Of a DNA stretch of 64,000 nt, positions 44,326-52,670 are shown piece after piece. Every line of letters begins with the position of its first letter. Within the stretch, counting starts at the first letter, position 1. The position numbers were made by a program, and so were the translations under genes. The stretch is from Catenovulum sediminis (GTDB lineage: Bacteria > Pseudomonadota > Gammaproteobacteria > Enterobacterales > Alteromonadaceae). The stretch lies in assembly GCF_040270295.1 (NCBI RefSeq), contig NZ_JBELOE010000265.1. The stretch is one strand, 5' to 3'. The notes beneath the pieces are model-generated. The model ran no database searches and was not told the DNA's origin. It was given only the letters and a program-made list of their open reading frames with translations.

Positions 44326-45375
44326 TTACAACGCTCTTAAATGGCAGGTAATCTCTTCTCTATCATGATATAGGTGCTTGGCACTAAACTGATACCTTTT
44401 ACCAGCTTGGTACATGCTGACTTCTATATCTTCAATAATTTCCTGTACCGTTTGAAAGCGCTGTTTCATTGGCAGTTTGAGATTAAATATAGCTTCTTTA
44501 CACCAGCCGTTGATAATCCATTTCACCATCAGAGCACTGACTTTTTTCGGTTTTTCAACCATATCGCAGACTAACCAATAAACATTTCTCTTATAAGGTG
44601 AAAACTTAAAACCATCTTCTTTAAAGTGCTTAACTTGCCCTGAGTCCATTAAACGCTCATTCATAGGTCCGTTATCAATCGCAGAGACCATCATCCCTCG
44701 ATTAACTAATTGCCAGGTCCATCCCCCTGGAGCTGCACCTAAGTCTACTGCAAGTAAACCGCCACTGAGTCGAGTATCCCATTCTTTAGCCGGAATAAAA
44801 TGGTGAAATGCCTCTTCTAATTTTAAAGTTGAGCGGCTAGGTGCCTGACTTGGAAATTTTAGTCTTTTTATCCCCAAATGCAGCTCGCTACGATTATTAA
44901 GCGGACTCCAGCCTAAAAGCATATTTTGTGAATCAAACACAAACAGGTGTAAAATTTCACTACTTTTTGTCACTAAAATATTTTGCTTGCGCAAAGCATT
45001 GCGCAATGGAACCGAAAACTTTTTGGCAAAACCAGATACTTCTTTACCAAGATTAGTGTCTGGATAGTCCACTGTAAAATCACTAAATGGCTTACCCTTA
45101 AGAGATTGCATAATGGGTGAGATGCGATCTGCTATATCTATCGCAAATAATTCATCAATCACACAAAACCATTGACGGCAAAATATCAGCGAATCGAGTT
45201 GCAGCTTAGCAAATAATACTCCCTCTGAAGCACCGGTTATTTCAAACTCTACATAGCCGGTATCGGGCTTTGTTCGGCAAAAACCGTACAGCTCAACTTC
45301 TGCAGCTTTGGTTTGTATCTCTGCAGCACAATCATTTTCAAACCCTGCACGACAGTACAGAACATATTTCGCCAT
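44326..45375 (-). CDS. rlmM: 23S rRNA (cytidine-2498-2'-O)-methyltransferase RlmM
   Basis: This 349-residue enzyme methylates the ribose of C2498 in 23S rRNA. The N-terminal THUMP-like part starts MAKYVLYCRAGFENDCAAEI. The SAM-binding motif LLAVDLGAAPGGWTWQLVNRG and catalytic Lys-Asp-Lys-Glu type residues (VYWLVCDMVEKPKKVSALMVKW) are in the C-terminal half. NLKLPMKQRFQTV is also conserved. E. coli RlmM has 366 residues. It follows the DUF423 gene by 11 bp and is directly before cmoM, giving a tight cluster of RNA-modifying and small membrane genes. Confidence 0.92.
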   Translation of the reverse strand: MAKYVLYCRAGFENDCAAEIQTKAAEVELYGFCRTKPDTGYVEFEITGASEGVLFAKLQLDSLIFCRQWFCVIDELFAIDIADRISPIMQSLKGKPFSDFTVDYPDTNLGKEVSGFAKKFSVPLRNALRKQNILVTKSSEILHLFVFDSQNMLLGWSPLNNRSELHLGIKRLKFPSQAPSRSTLKLEEAFHHFIPAKEWDTRLSGGLLAVDLGAAPGGWTWQLVNRGMMVSAIDNGPMNERLMDSGQVKHFKEDGFKFSPYKRNVYWLVCDMVEKPKKVSALMVKWIINGWCKEAIFNLKLPMKQRFQTVQEIIEDIEVSMYQAGKRYQFSAKHLYHDREEITCHLRAL

Positions 45376-45386
45376 TTTAACGCCTG

Positions 45387-45776
45387 TTAATTAGTTTTTT
45401 GCTTAAATGCTAGTGAGAAAGAATGATACAAGATAGTTAACCAACCAGCTAACATTAATATTCCACCAATAGGCGTCATTATCCCTAAACCCGATACGCC
45501 AAATGCCATTAAATATAAACTACCAGAAAAACAAAAAACACCTGCAGCAAACAACATAATGCTAACAGCCAATAATTTATCTACTGTTTGTTGCTTCCCT
45601 TGCGATAAACACAATATTGCCAAAGCATGCACAAATTGATAAAACACCGCAGTTTCTATCCAATTTAAAGCCTCAACTGATAGATGGCCCTTCAGTGCAT
45701 GAGCAGCAAACGCTCCCAATGTTAATGCAAGTGCGCAATAAAATGCGGCTATTGCTAACGCAAGATTTCTAGACAT
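45387..45776 (-). CDS. DUF423 family membrane protein
   Basis: This 129-residue protein has four hydrophobic helices and fits the DUF423 (YgdD) family. Family blocks are FAAHALKGHLSVEALNWIETAVFYQFVHALAIL and LMAFGVSGLGIMTPIGGILMLAGW. It is an inner-membrane protein of unknown role. E. coli ygdD lies next to rlmM, and the same order is found here. Its start overlaps the end of the upstream alpha/beta hydrolase gene by 8 bp. Confidence 0.9.
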   Translation of the reverse strand: MSRNLALAIAAFYCALALTLGAFAAHALKGHLSVEALNWIETAVFYQFVHALAILCLSQGKQQTVDKLLAVSIMLFAAGVFCFSGSLYLMAFGVSGLGIMTPIGGILMLAGWLTILYHSFSLAFKQKTN

Positions 45777-46395
45777 GCTTAATCACAAACTCCTTTATGT
45801 ACTCACTCGCTTCGTTTAACGTATCGTCTGAATCTAAACCGGTCGATTTTAAAGGTTTCAAACTATGATCTGCCTTTTCAATCCACCGAATTTCATAATT
45901 ATCTTGCACGGTAAATTTACCTACCTGATCTCGATTACCAAATGTATCTCGCTCCCCTTGAATAATTAAGCCAGGTAAATCGCATTGATATAACAAATCA
46001 ATACGATGTTTTTCCGGTTTTCCGGGTGGATGAAAAGGGTATCCTAAAGCAATAAACCCATCTATAGGCCTCTTACTTTGCAAATATGCATTTAAAGCGA
46101 CTCTAGAGCCCATCGATTTACCACCGACAAATAGTTTAGCGTCAGCTGGTACTTTATCGATTTGTGCTAGATAAGCATCAACTAAGGTAGGCATTCTATC
46201 TGGTGGCCTTTTTTTTCCCGATTCTTTAATAGTTTGCATATATGGAAAATCAAATAAAATTACTTTTATTGATAGAGCGTGAACTTCCTGTTGATGTTTT
46301 GTAATTTTATTACAGACTTGTTGCATAAAGTCTGAATCACTTCCAGCACCTGCGCCATGCGCGAGTATTAAATATATCTCATTCATTTTTAACAT
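45769..46395 (-). CDS. Alpha/beta hydrolase, KANL3/Tex30-like
   Basis: This 208-residue cytoplasmic protein has the hydrolase fold seen in the KANL3/Tex30-like family. The start is IYLILAHGAGAGSDSDFMQQV, with the HGAGAG oxyanion loop. The nucleophile lies in LFVGGKSMGSRVALNAY (GKSMGS), and a catalytic His lies near the C terminus in IEKADHSLKPLKS. A partner Asp is in GERDTFGNRDQV. The substrate is unknown. The ATG at 46395 has an AGGA motif 7 bp before it. Its 3' end overlaps the DUF423 start, so it leads the DUF423-rlmM-cmoM unit. Confidence 0.85.
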   Translation of the reverse strand: MLKMNEIYLILAHGAGAGSDSDFMQQVCNKITKHQQEVHALSIKVILFDFPYMQTIKESGKKRPPDRMPTLVDAYLAQIDKVPADAKLFVGGKSMGSRVALNAYLQSKRPIDGFIALGYPFHPPGKPEKHRIDLLYQCDLPGLIIQGERDTFGNRDQVGKFTVQDNYEIRWIEKADHSLKPLKSTGLDSDDTLNEASEYIKEFVIKHV

Positions 46396-46644
46396 TCTTA
46401 ATCCTATCTAAACACCTGCAACAAAATAAACACTAAACGACTGTATTTAAAGGCTTTGAAACTAAAATCCAGCTATTTTCAGACGCTAAAATAAAAAATA
46501 AAACGACCTAAACCAAGCCCCAAATCCAAGTATTCAATACCTAAACCCCGCCTACTTCAGACTGAATCCCTGCTAAAAATTAAAGTAAACACGCAAATAA
46601 TATGGCTTAGAACAAAAAGAGATATAGTTATTTGCTTTCAATCT

Positions 46645-46659
46645 TGTAATTTTATTACA
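46645..46659. promoter_or_regulatory. Operator-like palindrome, distal copy
   Basis: TGTAAT-TTT-ATTACA is a perfect 6-bp inverted repeat about 127 bp before the start of the 83-residue protein. A second copy of the same half-sites lies 87 bp downstream. It is probably a repressor or activator site; the protein that binds it is unknown. Confidence 0.6.
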
Positions 46660-46731
46660 TACCAGTAGAATACAAATTGTCCAAGGAATAAAGGATTTAA
46701 GGTTAAAACAAGGATTAAGTTAAAATTTTAA

Positions 46732-46746
46732 TGTAATTATATTACA
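46732..46746. promoter_or_regulatory. Operator-like palindrome overlapping a possible -10 element
   Basis: TGTAAT-TAT-ATTACA repeats the palindrome of 46645-46659. A possible -10 element TATATT (46738-46743) lies inside it, with a weak TTAAGT -35 17 bp upstream. A bound repressor would block the promoter of the 83-residue protein gene. Confidence 0.6.
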
Positions 46747-46785
46747 AAGTTAACTAACCTGTTAATTTAGGTTAAGGAGTCAATC

Positions 46786-47037
46786 ATGTTAGCATTAAAG
46801 TCTTTAGTATCAGTTGTTGCTTTTGCTACTTTTTCTGCCGCTGCACAGCCTTCTGCAGAAGAATTAAAGCAAGTGGTTGAAGCCAACTTACAAGAATCAA
46901 CTCAATTAGAAGTTGCGTCTTTAATTAAATCAGTCGATTTAAATAGCAATATTAAAGTTGAAGTAGCTGAAAACGTGTTAAACCAAAATAACAATAAAGC
47001 AGAACAACCTATCACTACAACTCAAATAGCGGAATAA
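46786..47037 (+). CDS. Small exported protein of unknown function
   Basis: This 83-residue protein has a signal peptide (about residues 1-20, ending AAAQP). A short, acidic and asparagine/glutamine-rich mature part of about 63 residues follows (EELKQVVEANLQ, LIKSVDLNSNIKVEVAENVLNQNNN). I recognise no family. The gene has a strong ribosome site AAGGAG six bases before ATG. It lies alone and faces kdsA across a short gap. Two identical-type palindromes precede it. It is probably a periplasmic small protein made under a specific condition; that is inference from the operator architecture. Confidence 0.65.
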   Translation: MLALKSLVSVVAFATFSAAAQPSAEELKQVVEANLQESTQLEVASLIKSVDLNSNIKVEVAENVLNQNNNKAEQPITTTQIAE

Positions 47038-47066
47038 GCGATCCAGTTATCCTGCTAACGCTTATT
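47033..47066. terminator. Possible terminator between the small protein gene and kdsA
   Basis: AATAAGCG (47033-47040) and CGCTTATT (47059-47066) form an 8-bp inverted repeat around an 18-nt loop at the convergent gene ends. There is no clear T run, so termination is uncertain. Confidence 0.3.
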
Positions 47067-47919
47067 ATCGCGGGATTTGTATCGGGTCAAAGCTTTTGAC
47101 TAAGTCGTCAACTGCTTTAATTTGAGCTAAGAACGGCTCAAGTTGTGCTAAAGGAAAAGCAGATGGACCATCACACTTTGCTTGTGCAGGGTTTGGATGA
47201 GCTTCCATAAATAACCCAGCTATTTTAGTCGCCATACCAGCGCGTGCTAATTCAACAGTCTGGTGTCTGCGTCCACTTGATGCACTACCCATTGGATCTC
47301 TGCACTGAAGTGAGTGCGTTACATCAAATATAACTGGGCTGCCATTGGTCACTTCTTTCATTACGCTAAAACCTAGCATATCTACAACTAGATTATCGTA
47401 ACCAAGACAGCTCCCTCTTTCACATAAAATCACTTTGTCGTTTCCACACTCAGCAAACTTTTCGACAACATTTTGTACCTGTGACGGGGACATAAACTGA
47501 GGCTTTTTGACATTGATAACCGCATTGGTCGCAGCCATAGCTTTTACTAAGTCTGTTTGGCGTGCTAAAAAAGCAGGTAGTTGAATTATATCTACCACTT
47601 CTGCGACAGGTTGCGCTTGTTCGATTTCATGCACATCAGTAATAACCGGAACATCAAAGGTTTTTTTGATTTCTTCAAAAATCTTTAAACCTTCTTCCAT
47701 CCCCGGTCCTCGATACGAATGGATTGAAGAGCGGTTTGCTTTATCAAAAGACGCTTTGAAAACAAAAGGAATATTGAGTTTATCTGTAACGGTTTTATAA
47801 GCTTCTGCTATTTGCATGGCCAAATCGCGCGATTCAAGCACGTTCATCCCACCAAATAGCACAAACGGTTTATCATTGTTCACTTCTATCGACTGAACTT
47901 GAATAGACTTTTGTGTCAT
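47065..47919 (-). CDS. kdsA: 3-deoxy-8-phosphooctulonate synthase KdsA
   Basis: This 284-residue cytoplasmic enzyme condenses arabinose 5-phosphate with phosphoenolpyruvate to make KDO-8-phosphate for lipopolysaccharide. Family blocks are PFVLFGGMNVLESRDLAMQIA, FKASFDKANRSSIHSYRGPGMEEGL, VITDVHEIEQAQPVAEVVDIIQLPAFLARQTDL, ICERGSCLGYDNLVVDM and FDVTHSLQCRDPMG. E. coli KdsA has 284 residues too. It is on the same strand as, and 46 bp downstream of, the RND exporter gene, and may be read by that transcript. With lpxH it shows an LPS-making Gram-negative host. Confidence 0.98.
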   Translation of the reverse strand: MTQKSIQVQSIEVNNDKPFVLFGGMNVLESRDLAMQIAEAYKTVTDKLNIPFVFKASFDKANRSSIHSYRGPGMEEGLKIFEEIKKTFDVPVITDVHEIEQAQPVAEVVDIIQLPAFLARQTDLVKAMAATNAVINVKKPQFMSPSQVQNVVEKFAECGNDKVILCERGSCLGYDNLVVDMLGFSVMKEVTNGSPVIFDVTHSLQCRDPMGSASSGRRHQTVELARAGMATKIAGLFMEAHPNPAQAKCDGPSAFPLAQLEPFLAQIKAVDDLVKSFDPIQIPR

Positions 47920-47965
47920 TACACTATCCTGAATGAATAAAAGCGCTATATTAGCTCAATTGCGG

Positions 47966-50260
47966 CTAACGTTTCCACCAAAACAAACGGCATAAAGCAG
48001 GTAAAAACAAGATTGCCCCTAACATATTAACTAAAAACATAAAGGTTAATAATATCCCCATATCAACTTGAAATTTGAGTGACGAAAACACCCAGGTACT
48101 GACACCAATAGCTAAAGTGATACCTGTAAACATCACAGCACTACCGCGTTCAATCAAAGCTTGGCGATACGCTTCTGTTAGATTCATCCCCTGTTTAAGC
48201 TTCTCAATCATATTCGACAATATATAAATACCATAATCAATGCCAATTCCCACGCCCAGAGCAATCACGGGTAAGGTATAAACCGTAAGTCCAATATCCA
48301 TTTTGGTCATCAAAGCTTGAGCCAAAGTTGATACAATAAACAAAGGTATTACCACCGCCGCTGTTGCCCGCACACTTCTAAAAGTTACCAAACAAAGAAT
48401 AATAACCGCGCTATACACATAAATCATCATAGGTACTTGGGCTTCAGCAACAGCTTCGTTTGTTGCCCCCATTACCCCAGCCGGACCTAACGCCAAAACA
48501 AACTTCAAGTTGTCAGTTTCATAGTTATGCTTTTCTGCTTTGACGACATTAATGACGTTTTCAATCGTTTCGGCTTTATGGTCTTGCAAAAACAAAATAA
48601 TCGGCATTGCACTGCAATCTGTATTCAATAACCCTGTACTGGTTGCAACACGTGAAACCGACTGCGCTAATGTTGCCGAATTTTGGGGTAACACCCGCCA
48701 CTTAGGATTTCCCTCATTGTATCCTGCTGTTATAGTTTTAGTCACCGTGGTTAGACTAACACTAGACTGCACTCCTTCAACATTATTGAGTCGCCACTGA
48801 AAGTCGTCTATTTTTTTCATTATTTCGTACTGTGTGCAAGCGTCAGGAACCGTTTCCGCAATCACAGATAAAATATCCACACCAACTTCATATTTTTTTG
48901 TAATTAAGAATGTATCTTGGTTATAAACTGAATCTTGATGCAATGCCGGTGCACCAGCATGCAAATCACCTATTTTCATTTCCTGTGATTGCCAATGCCC
49001 CAGTACAAAAAGTGCGACCATTACAAACAGCAATATTAAAGAGGATGCAGGTTTCGATAAATAAACCAAATAATGCCAAATCTTAGATGCTTTTGCTGAT
49101 TCCGCTTGTTTTCTATAATGTTGCGGAAACTTCACAAAAGAAACTAATACTGGCAGTAAAATAAGGTTGGTTAAAATAATAACACCAACACCAATTGAAG
49201 CCGCTATTGCAAGCTCCTGGATGATTCCGATATCAATACTTAAGATGGTTACAAAACCAATACAATCAGATAATAATGCAATAAAGCCAGGTAAAAACAA
49301 TGCTCTAAAACTTTTCTTCGCAGCAATTTTAGCACCCGCTCCACTTGCTATTCGCTTACCGATGCTGTTTATCATTTGCACACCGTGGCTAACACCAATA
49401 GCAAAGATCAAAAATGGCAACAATATTGACATGGGATCAAGCCCATATCCTAACATTGATAAAATGCCTAACTTCCACACCATAGCACCTACAGAGCAGA
49501 CAATTGGCAGCGCTGTGAGCATCATAGAATGACAAAATAGATAAACTAAAATCGCAGTAACAACAATTGCCACGAGAAAAAATAGCAACACATCTTTTGC
49601 CCCTGCTGCGACATCCCCGACCATTTTAGAAAAACCAATAATATGAATAGTATGCTGATCGGATGCGAACTGAGCACGGATATCATTTTCAAGTTTATTA
49701 GCAAAACCGATAGTATCAACAGCCTCTTTGGTATTTGGGTCAACATCAAGGAGTTGTGCTTTAACCATTGCACAGCTGTAATCATTAGAGACTAAGCGCC
49801 CAACTTGTCCAGATTTTTCAGTATTACGTCGGACCTCCTGCAAACTCTTATCATCATTGCTGAAGTTTGCCGGTATCACAGGCCCGCCTACAAACCCTTC
49901 TTCTACGATTTCGGTATAACGGACAGCTGGCGCAAAAAGGGAAAGAACACTTGAGCGATTTACACCGGGTATAAAAAACAACTGATCGTGTATGCCTTTT
50001 AACGTATCAAAAAAATCTGGGTTATAAATATTGCCTGATTTATCGCAAACAGAAATGAGAATATTGTTCGCTCCACCAAAATCATCAGCATATTTCAAAT
50101 AGGTTTGCATGTATGGATGCTGAAGTGGAATGTTCTTTGTGAAAGCGGCATCTAACTTTATCTGTGTGGCAAAAATGCCAAAAATAAGCGTCAATAATGC
50201 AAAAATAAAAATAACACTCAAACGATTACGAAAGATAACCCTTTGCACTAAATCGACCAT
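47966..50260 (-). CDS. RND/MMPL-family exporter with two SSD-like halves
   Basis: This 764-residue inner-membrane protein belongs to the RND superfamily, MMPL type. It has a first membrane helix (about residues 12-30), a periplasmic loop (about 31-215), five or six helices (about 218-400), a second periplasmic loop and six further helices (about 590-764). Conserved turns are LPFLIFAIGVSHGVQMINS in the first half and LPVIALGVGIGIDYGIYILSN in the second half. Such proteins move lipids or other hydrophobic compounds rather than antibiotics. It is followed 10 bp upstream by a YCF48-like gene, then DUF1329 and DUF1302 genes in one compact unit, which suggests one machine. Confidence 0.88.
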   Translation of the reverse strand: MVDLVQRVIFRNRLSVIFIFALLTLIFGIFATQIKLDAAFTKNIPLQHPYMQTYLKYADDFGGANNILISVCDKSGNIYNPDFFDTLKGIHDQLFFIPGVNRSSVLSLFAPAVRYTEIVEEGFVGGPVIPANFSNDDKSLQEVRRNTEKSGQVGRLVSNDYSCAMVKAQLLDVDPNTKEAVDTIGFANKLENDIRAQFASDQHTIHIIGFSKMVGDVAAGAKDVLLFFLVAIVVTAILVYLFCHSMMLTALPIVCSVGAMVWKLGILSMLGYGLDPMSILLPFLIFAIGVSHGVQMINSIGKRIASGAGAKIAAKKSFRALFLPGFIALLSDCIGFVTILSIDIGIIQELAIAASIGVGVIILTNLILLPVLVSFVKFPQHYRKQAESAKASKIWHYLVYLSKPASSLILLFVMVALFVLGHWQSQEMKIGDLHAGAPALHQDSVYNQDTFLITKKYEVGVDILSVIAETVPDACTQYEIMKKIDDFQWRLNNVEGVQSSVSLTTVTKTITAGYNEGNPKWRVLPQNSATLAQSVSRVATSTGLLNTDCSAMPIILFLQDHKAETIENVINVVKAEKHNYETDNLKFVLALGPAGVMGATNEAVAEAQVPMMIYVYSAVIILCLVTFRSVRATAAVVIPLFIVSTLAQALMTKMDIGLTVYTLPVIALGVGIGIDYGIYILSNMIEKLKQGMNLTEAYRQALIERGSAVMFTGITLAIGVSTWVFSSLKFQVDMGILLTFMFLVNMLGAILFLPALCRLFWWKR

Positions 50261-50270
50261 AATTTTTTGC

Positions 50271-51278
50271 TCACTCCTGACTTAGTTTTTGCAAGCTAAT
50301 GATCTCGACACCTCGCTCACCCGTCACTAGTATATTTTCTCGATCTTGAGTAACTACCGCAGAAGTAATTACTTTACTCTTAACTTTGTATTGAACTGTG
50401 GCTTCACGATTATCCTTTGCCAAAACCCAAACGCTTTGACTGTTGCCGACAATTAACCAATTATTCGAACCAAACAGTAAAATTTTGTTGATATTGACGG
50501 GTTCCGAAATCGATATTTTTTCACCACGCCCTGAAATTTGACCATCAATATGCGCAAATCGAAAGATGCTGCCGCGCATCCCACCAATAAATAACTGCTG
50601 TTGAGCATATGCGATTTCATACAAAGAGCCATAATATGGAATTTCTATCCGTTGCCAGGACCGCCCATTATCATACGAGACAGCAAATAAACCGAGTTCA
50701 CCCACTAAATATAAATTACTGCCAACCCTTTTGAGCTGATTTAAGTGAGGCAAAATAGCGCTCAATTCAAACAGATAATCAGCTTCTGAAGCTTCTTTTA
50801 TTTCAAGCAGATAAGCTTGGTCTTCCTCAGGCAATAAACCAATGTGGTACTCTTGTGTCCAATTTCTACCAGCATCCCGCGTTCGATAAAAAAGTCCATA
50901 TGCACCAATAGCGATGCCATGGTTATCGTCTATAAACTCAACATCTAATAATGGGTTCAAATTATTTGGTTGGTATGATTTATGCCAATTTCGTCCTGAA
51001 TCATCGCTATAAACAATTATTGACTGATGGCCTACAGCCCATAACCTGCCGCTTGGACTCTGCGTAATTGCGGTAAGCATCGGTTCTACACCCACCACAT
51101 CGCGTTTTTGTGTGGCATGCGCATTGTCTAAATGCACTACATGCCCACGCTCACCGATAGCAACTATCCGCTGTTCTTGATTCTCAGTGACTAAAATATC
51201 CAACAATAATAGTTCACTGCTGTGGGCATATGAATGCCCGCAAACAGCCAATATTATGAACCATACAACTATACGCAA
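50271..51278 (-). CDS. YCF48-like BNR/Asp-box repeat exported protein
   Basis: This 335-residue periplasmic protein has a signal peptide (about 1-18, cleavage near SYA). It then has beta-propeller repeats with Asp-box motifs: YSDDSGRNWHKSYQ, YRTRDAGRNWTQEYH and VSYDNGRSWQRIEI. Between them lie strands such as GIAIGAYGLFYRT, SNLYLVGELGLFAVS and QLFIGGMRGSIFRFA. This resembles YCF48/photosystem II assembly-type proteins that, in non-photosynthetic bacteria, are often found beside RND transporters. It is probably the periplasmic adaptor of the adjacent exporter. Spacing to the RND gene is 10 bp and to the DUF1329 gene 12 bp, so it is certainly in the same operon. Confidence 0.85.
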   Translation of the reverse strand: MRIVVWFIILAVCGHSYAHSSELLLLDILVTENQEQRIVAIGERGHVVHLDNAHATQKRDVVGVEPMLTAITQSPSGRLWAVGHQSIIVYSDDSGRNWHKSYQPNNLNPLLDVEFIDDNHGIAIGAYGLFYRTRDAGRNWTQEYHIGLLPEEDQAYLLEIKEASEADYLFELSAILPHLNQLKRVGSNLYLVGELGLFAVSYDNGRSWQRIEIPYYGSLYEIAYAQQQLFIGGMRGSIFRFAHIDGQISGRGEKISISEPVNINKILLFGSNNWLIVGNSQSVWVLAKDNREATVQYKVKSKVITSAVVTQDRENILVTGERGVEIISLQKLSQE

Positions 51279-51290
51279 AATACGCCCCTT

Positions 51291-52664
51291 TTAACGCAAC
51301 CCACTACGACGCAAAGCTTGAGGTGTAAAGTCGCCTTTATCTGTATCGACATCAAAATCATACATTTTTTCGTTATTATCCAAGCCCAATGCTAAATAAC
51401 GTCGTGAATTCAAGTCATGGTATACATCTAGCGTAGTCCATAATGTAGGTACTTCATAATAGTTAATCGCATAACTCATATTGACACGATAGAGCTCATC
51501 TCGTGCATCATATGCGTCAGCCACTGCAATTTGCCAGCTGTCTTCATCGATAAAAAATACACGCTTTTTATAAATGTGTCGCATACCATCTTTCAAATTT
51601 GCTTCTACGACCCACACTCTGTGTTTTTCATAACGCGTTAATGATGGGTTGATATGTCCGGGTTTTAAAATTGTATCGTAATCAATGCCTTTAGCATGCA
51701 ATGCATATGAATTGTAAGGGATATACAATTCTTTTTTCCCCTTTAACGTCCAGTTGTAACGACTAGGTGAGCCGTTAAACATATCAAAATCATCTGTCGT
51801 GCGAAGACCATCTGAAGCAGTACCTGGTGCATCAAATGCAATATTAGGCGCTTTACGTACTCGCCTTTGCCCTGTGTTATAAGTCCACGCTTGTCTCGGT
51901 TGTTTAATTTGGTCAAGCGTCTCGTGCACTAATAGTGCAGTCCCTTTTAGACGGGCCGGAGAGGTGACCTCTTGTTTAAACATAGAAATAATATTGTCTT
52001 CTGCCATTTTATCAGAGGTCATATCCGGTTGTGAATATTGAAACAACACTTGCTCGTCAAAACCAATTAATGTGTAATCACCGCTCGCTGTCGGTGCAGC
52101 TTGCCCGCCCCAACGTGCAATTGCAGTGCCTCTAAATCTAAGTACGTGATTCCAAATCGCCTCCAATCCATTTTGTGGAATTGGAAATGGAATACCTATG
52201 ACAGAATTAGCGACCCCTTCACCATCGGATACTAGCTCTGCTTTCGTTGCATTTTCAATCGTCGCATCATATACATATTGGGGCACAGCTGCCGAACGAT
52301 GGCTTTTGTATACAGGCATCTTAAATGACTCTGGGTAAGCCTTAAATAAAGCTATTTGACCTGCACTCAAGTATTGTGCATGTTGCTGATAATTTTCTGC
52401 TGAAATGGTAAATAGAGGTTTTTCATCACTAAAAGGGTCTGGATGATGGTCACCCACTTGATATCCGTTTGGCGGTGTTGCTATACCCCCTGTCCATTGT
52501 GGAATCGAACCATCATTGTTTGCTGCTTTTTCGGCTCCTAACGGCGTTAAAGATTTGCCAAGTTGAGCCGCAACATCAGGGCTCACTTTGGCTTGTAAAC
52601 CAACACTAGTAACAGATAACAATATCGATGCTGTAATAAATTTGCTATTAAACTTCATATTCAC
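51291..52664 (-). CDS. DUF1329 family exported protein
   Basis: This 457-residue protein has a signal peptide (about 1-25, cleavage near LQA) and the start of the DUF1329 family: VSPDVAAQLGKSLTPLGAEKAANNDGSIPQWTGG. Other family blocks are FPIPQNGLEAIWNHVLRFRG, RRVRKAPNIAFDAPGTASDGLRTTDDFDMFNGSPSRYNW and RYEKHRVWVVEANLKDGMRHIYKKRVFFIDEDSWQI. The family has been compared with the LolA/LolB lipoprotein-carrier fold, and would fit a periplasmic or outer-membrane lipid carrier. It is almost always found with DUF1302. Here it lies 12 bp from the YCF48-like gene and 6 bp from the DUF1302 gene. Confidence 0.9.
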   Translation of the reverse strand: MNMKFNSKFITASILLSVTSVGLQAKVSPDVAAQLGKSLTPLGAEKAANNDGSIPQWTGGIATPPNGYQVGDHHPDPFSDEKPLFTISAENYQQHAQYLSAGQIALFKAYPESFKMPVYKSHRSAAVPQYVYDATIENATKAELVSDGEGVANSVIGIPFPIPQNGLEAIWNHVLRFRGTAIARWGGQAAPTASGDYTLIGFDEQVLFQYSQPDMTSDKMAEDNIISMFKQEVTSPARLKGTALLVHETLDQIKQPRQAWTYNTGQRRVRKAPNIAFDAPGTASDGLRTTDDFDMFNGSPSRYNWTLKGKKELYIPYNSYALHAKGIDYDTILKPGHINPSLTRYEKHRVWVVEANLKDGMRHIYKKRVFFIDEDSWQIAVADAYDARDELYRVNMSYAINYYEVPTLWTTLDVYHDLNSRRYLALGLDNNEKMYDFDVDTDKGDFTPQALRRSGLR

Positions 52665-52670
52665 AAAACC

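Larger units (their letters stand above)
46396..46785. other. Divergent intergenic region with operator-like palindromes
   Basis: This 390-bp AT-rich gap separates the alpha/beta hydrolase gene from the 83-residue exported protein gene, which point away from each other. It holds no gene that I can support. Its right half carries two TGTAAT-N3-ATTACA palindromes, described separately, and a strong ribosome site AAGGAG (46774-46779) for the small protein. Confidence 0.6.
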
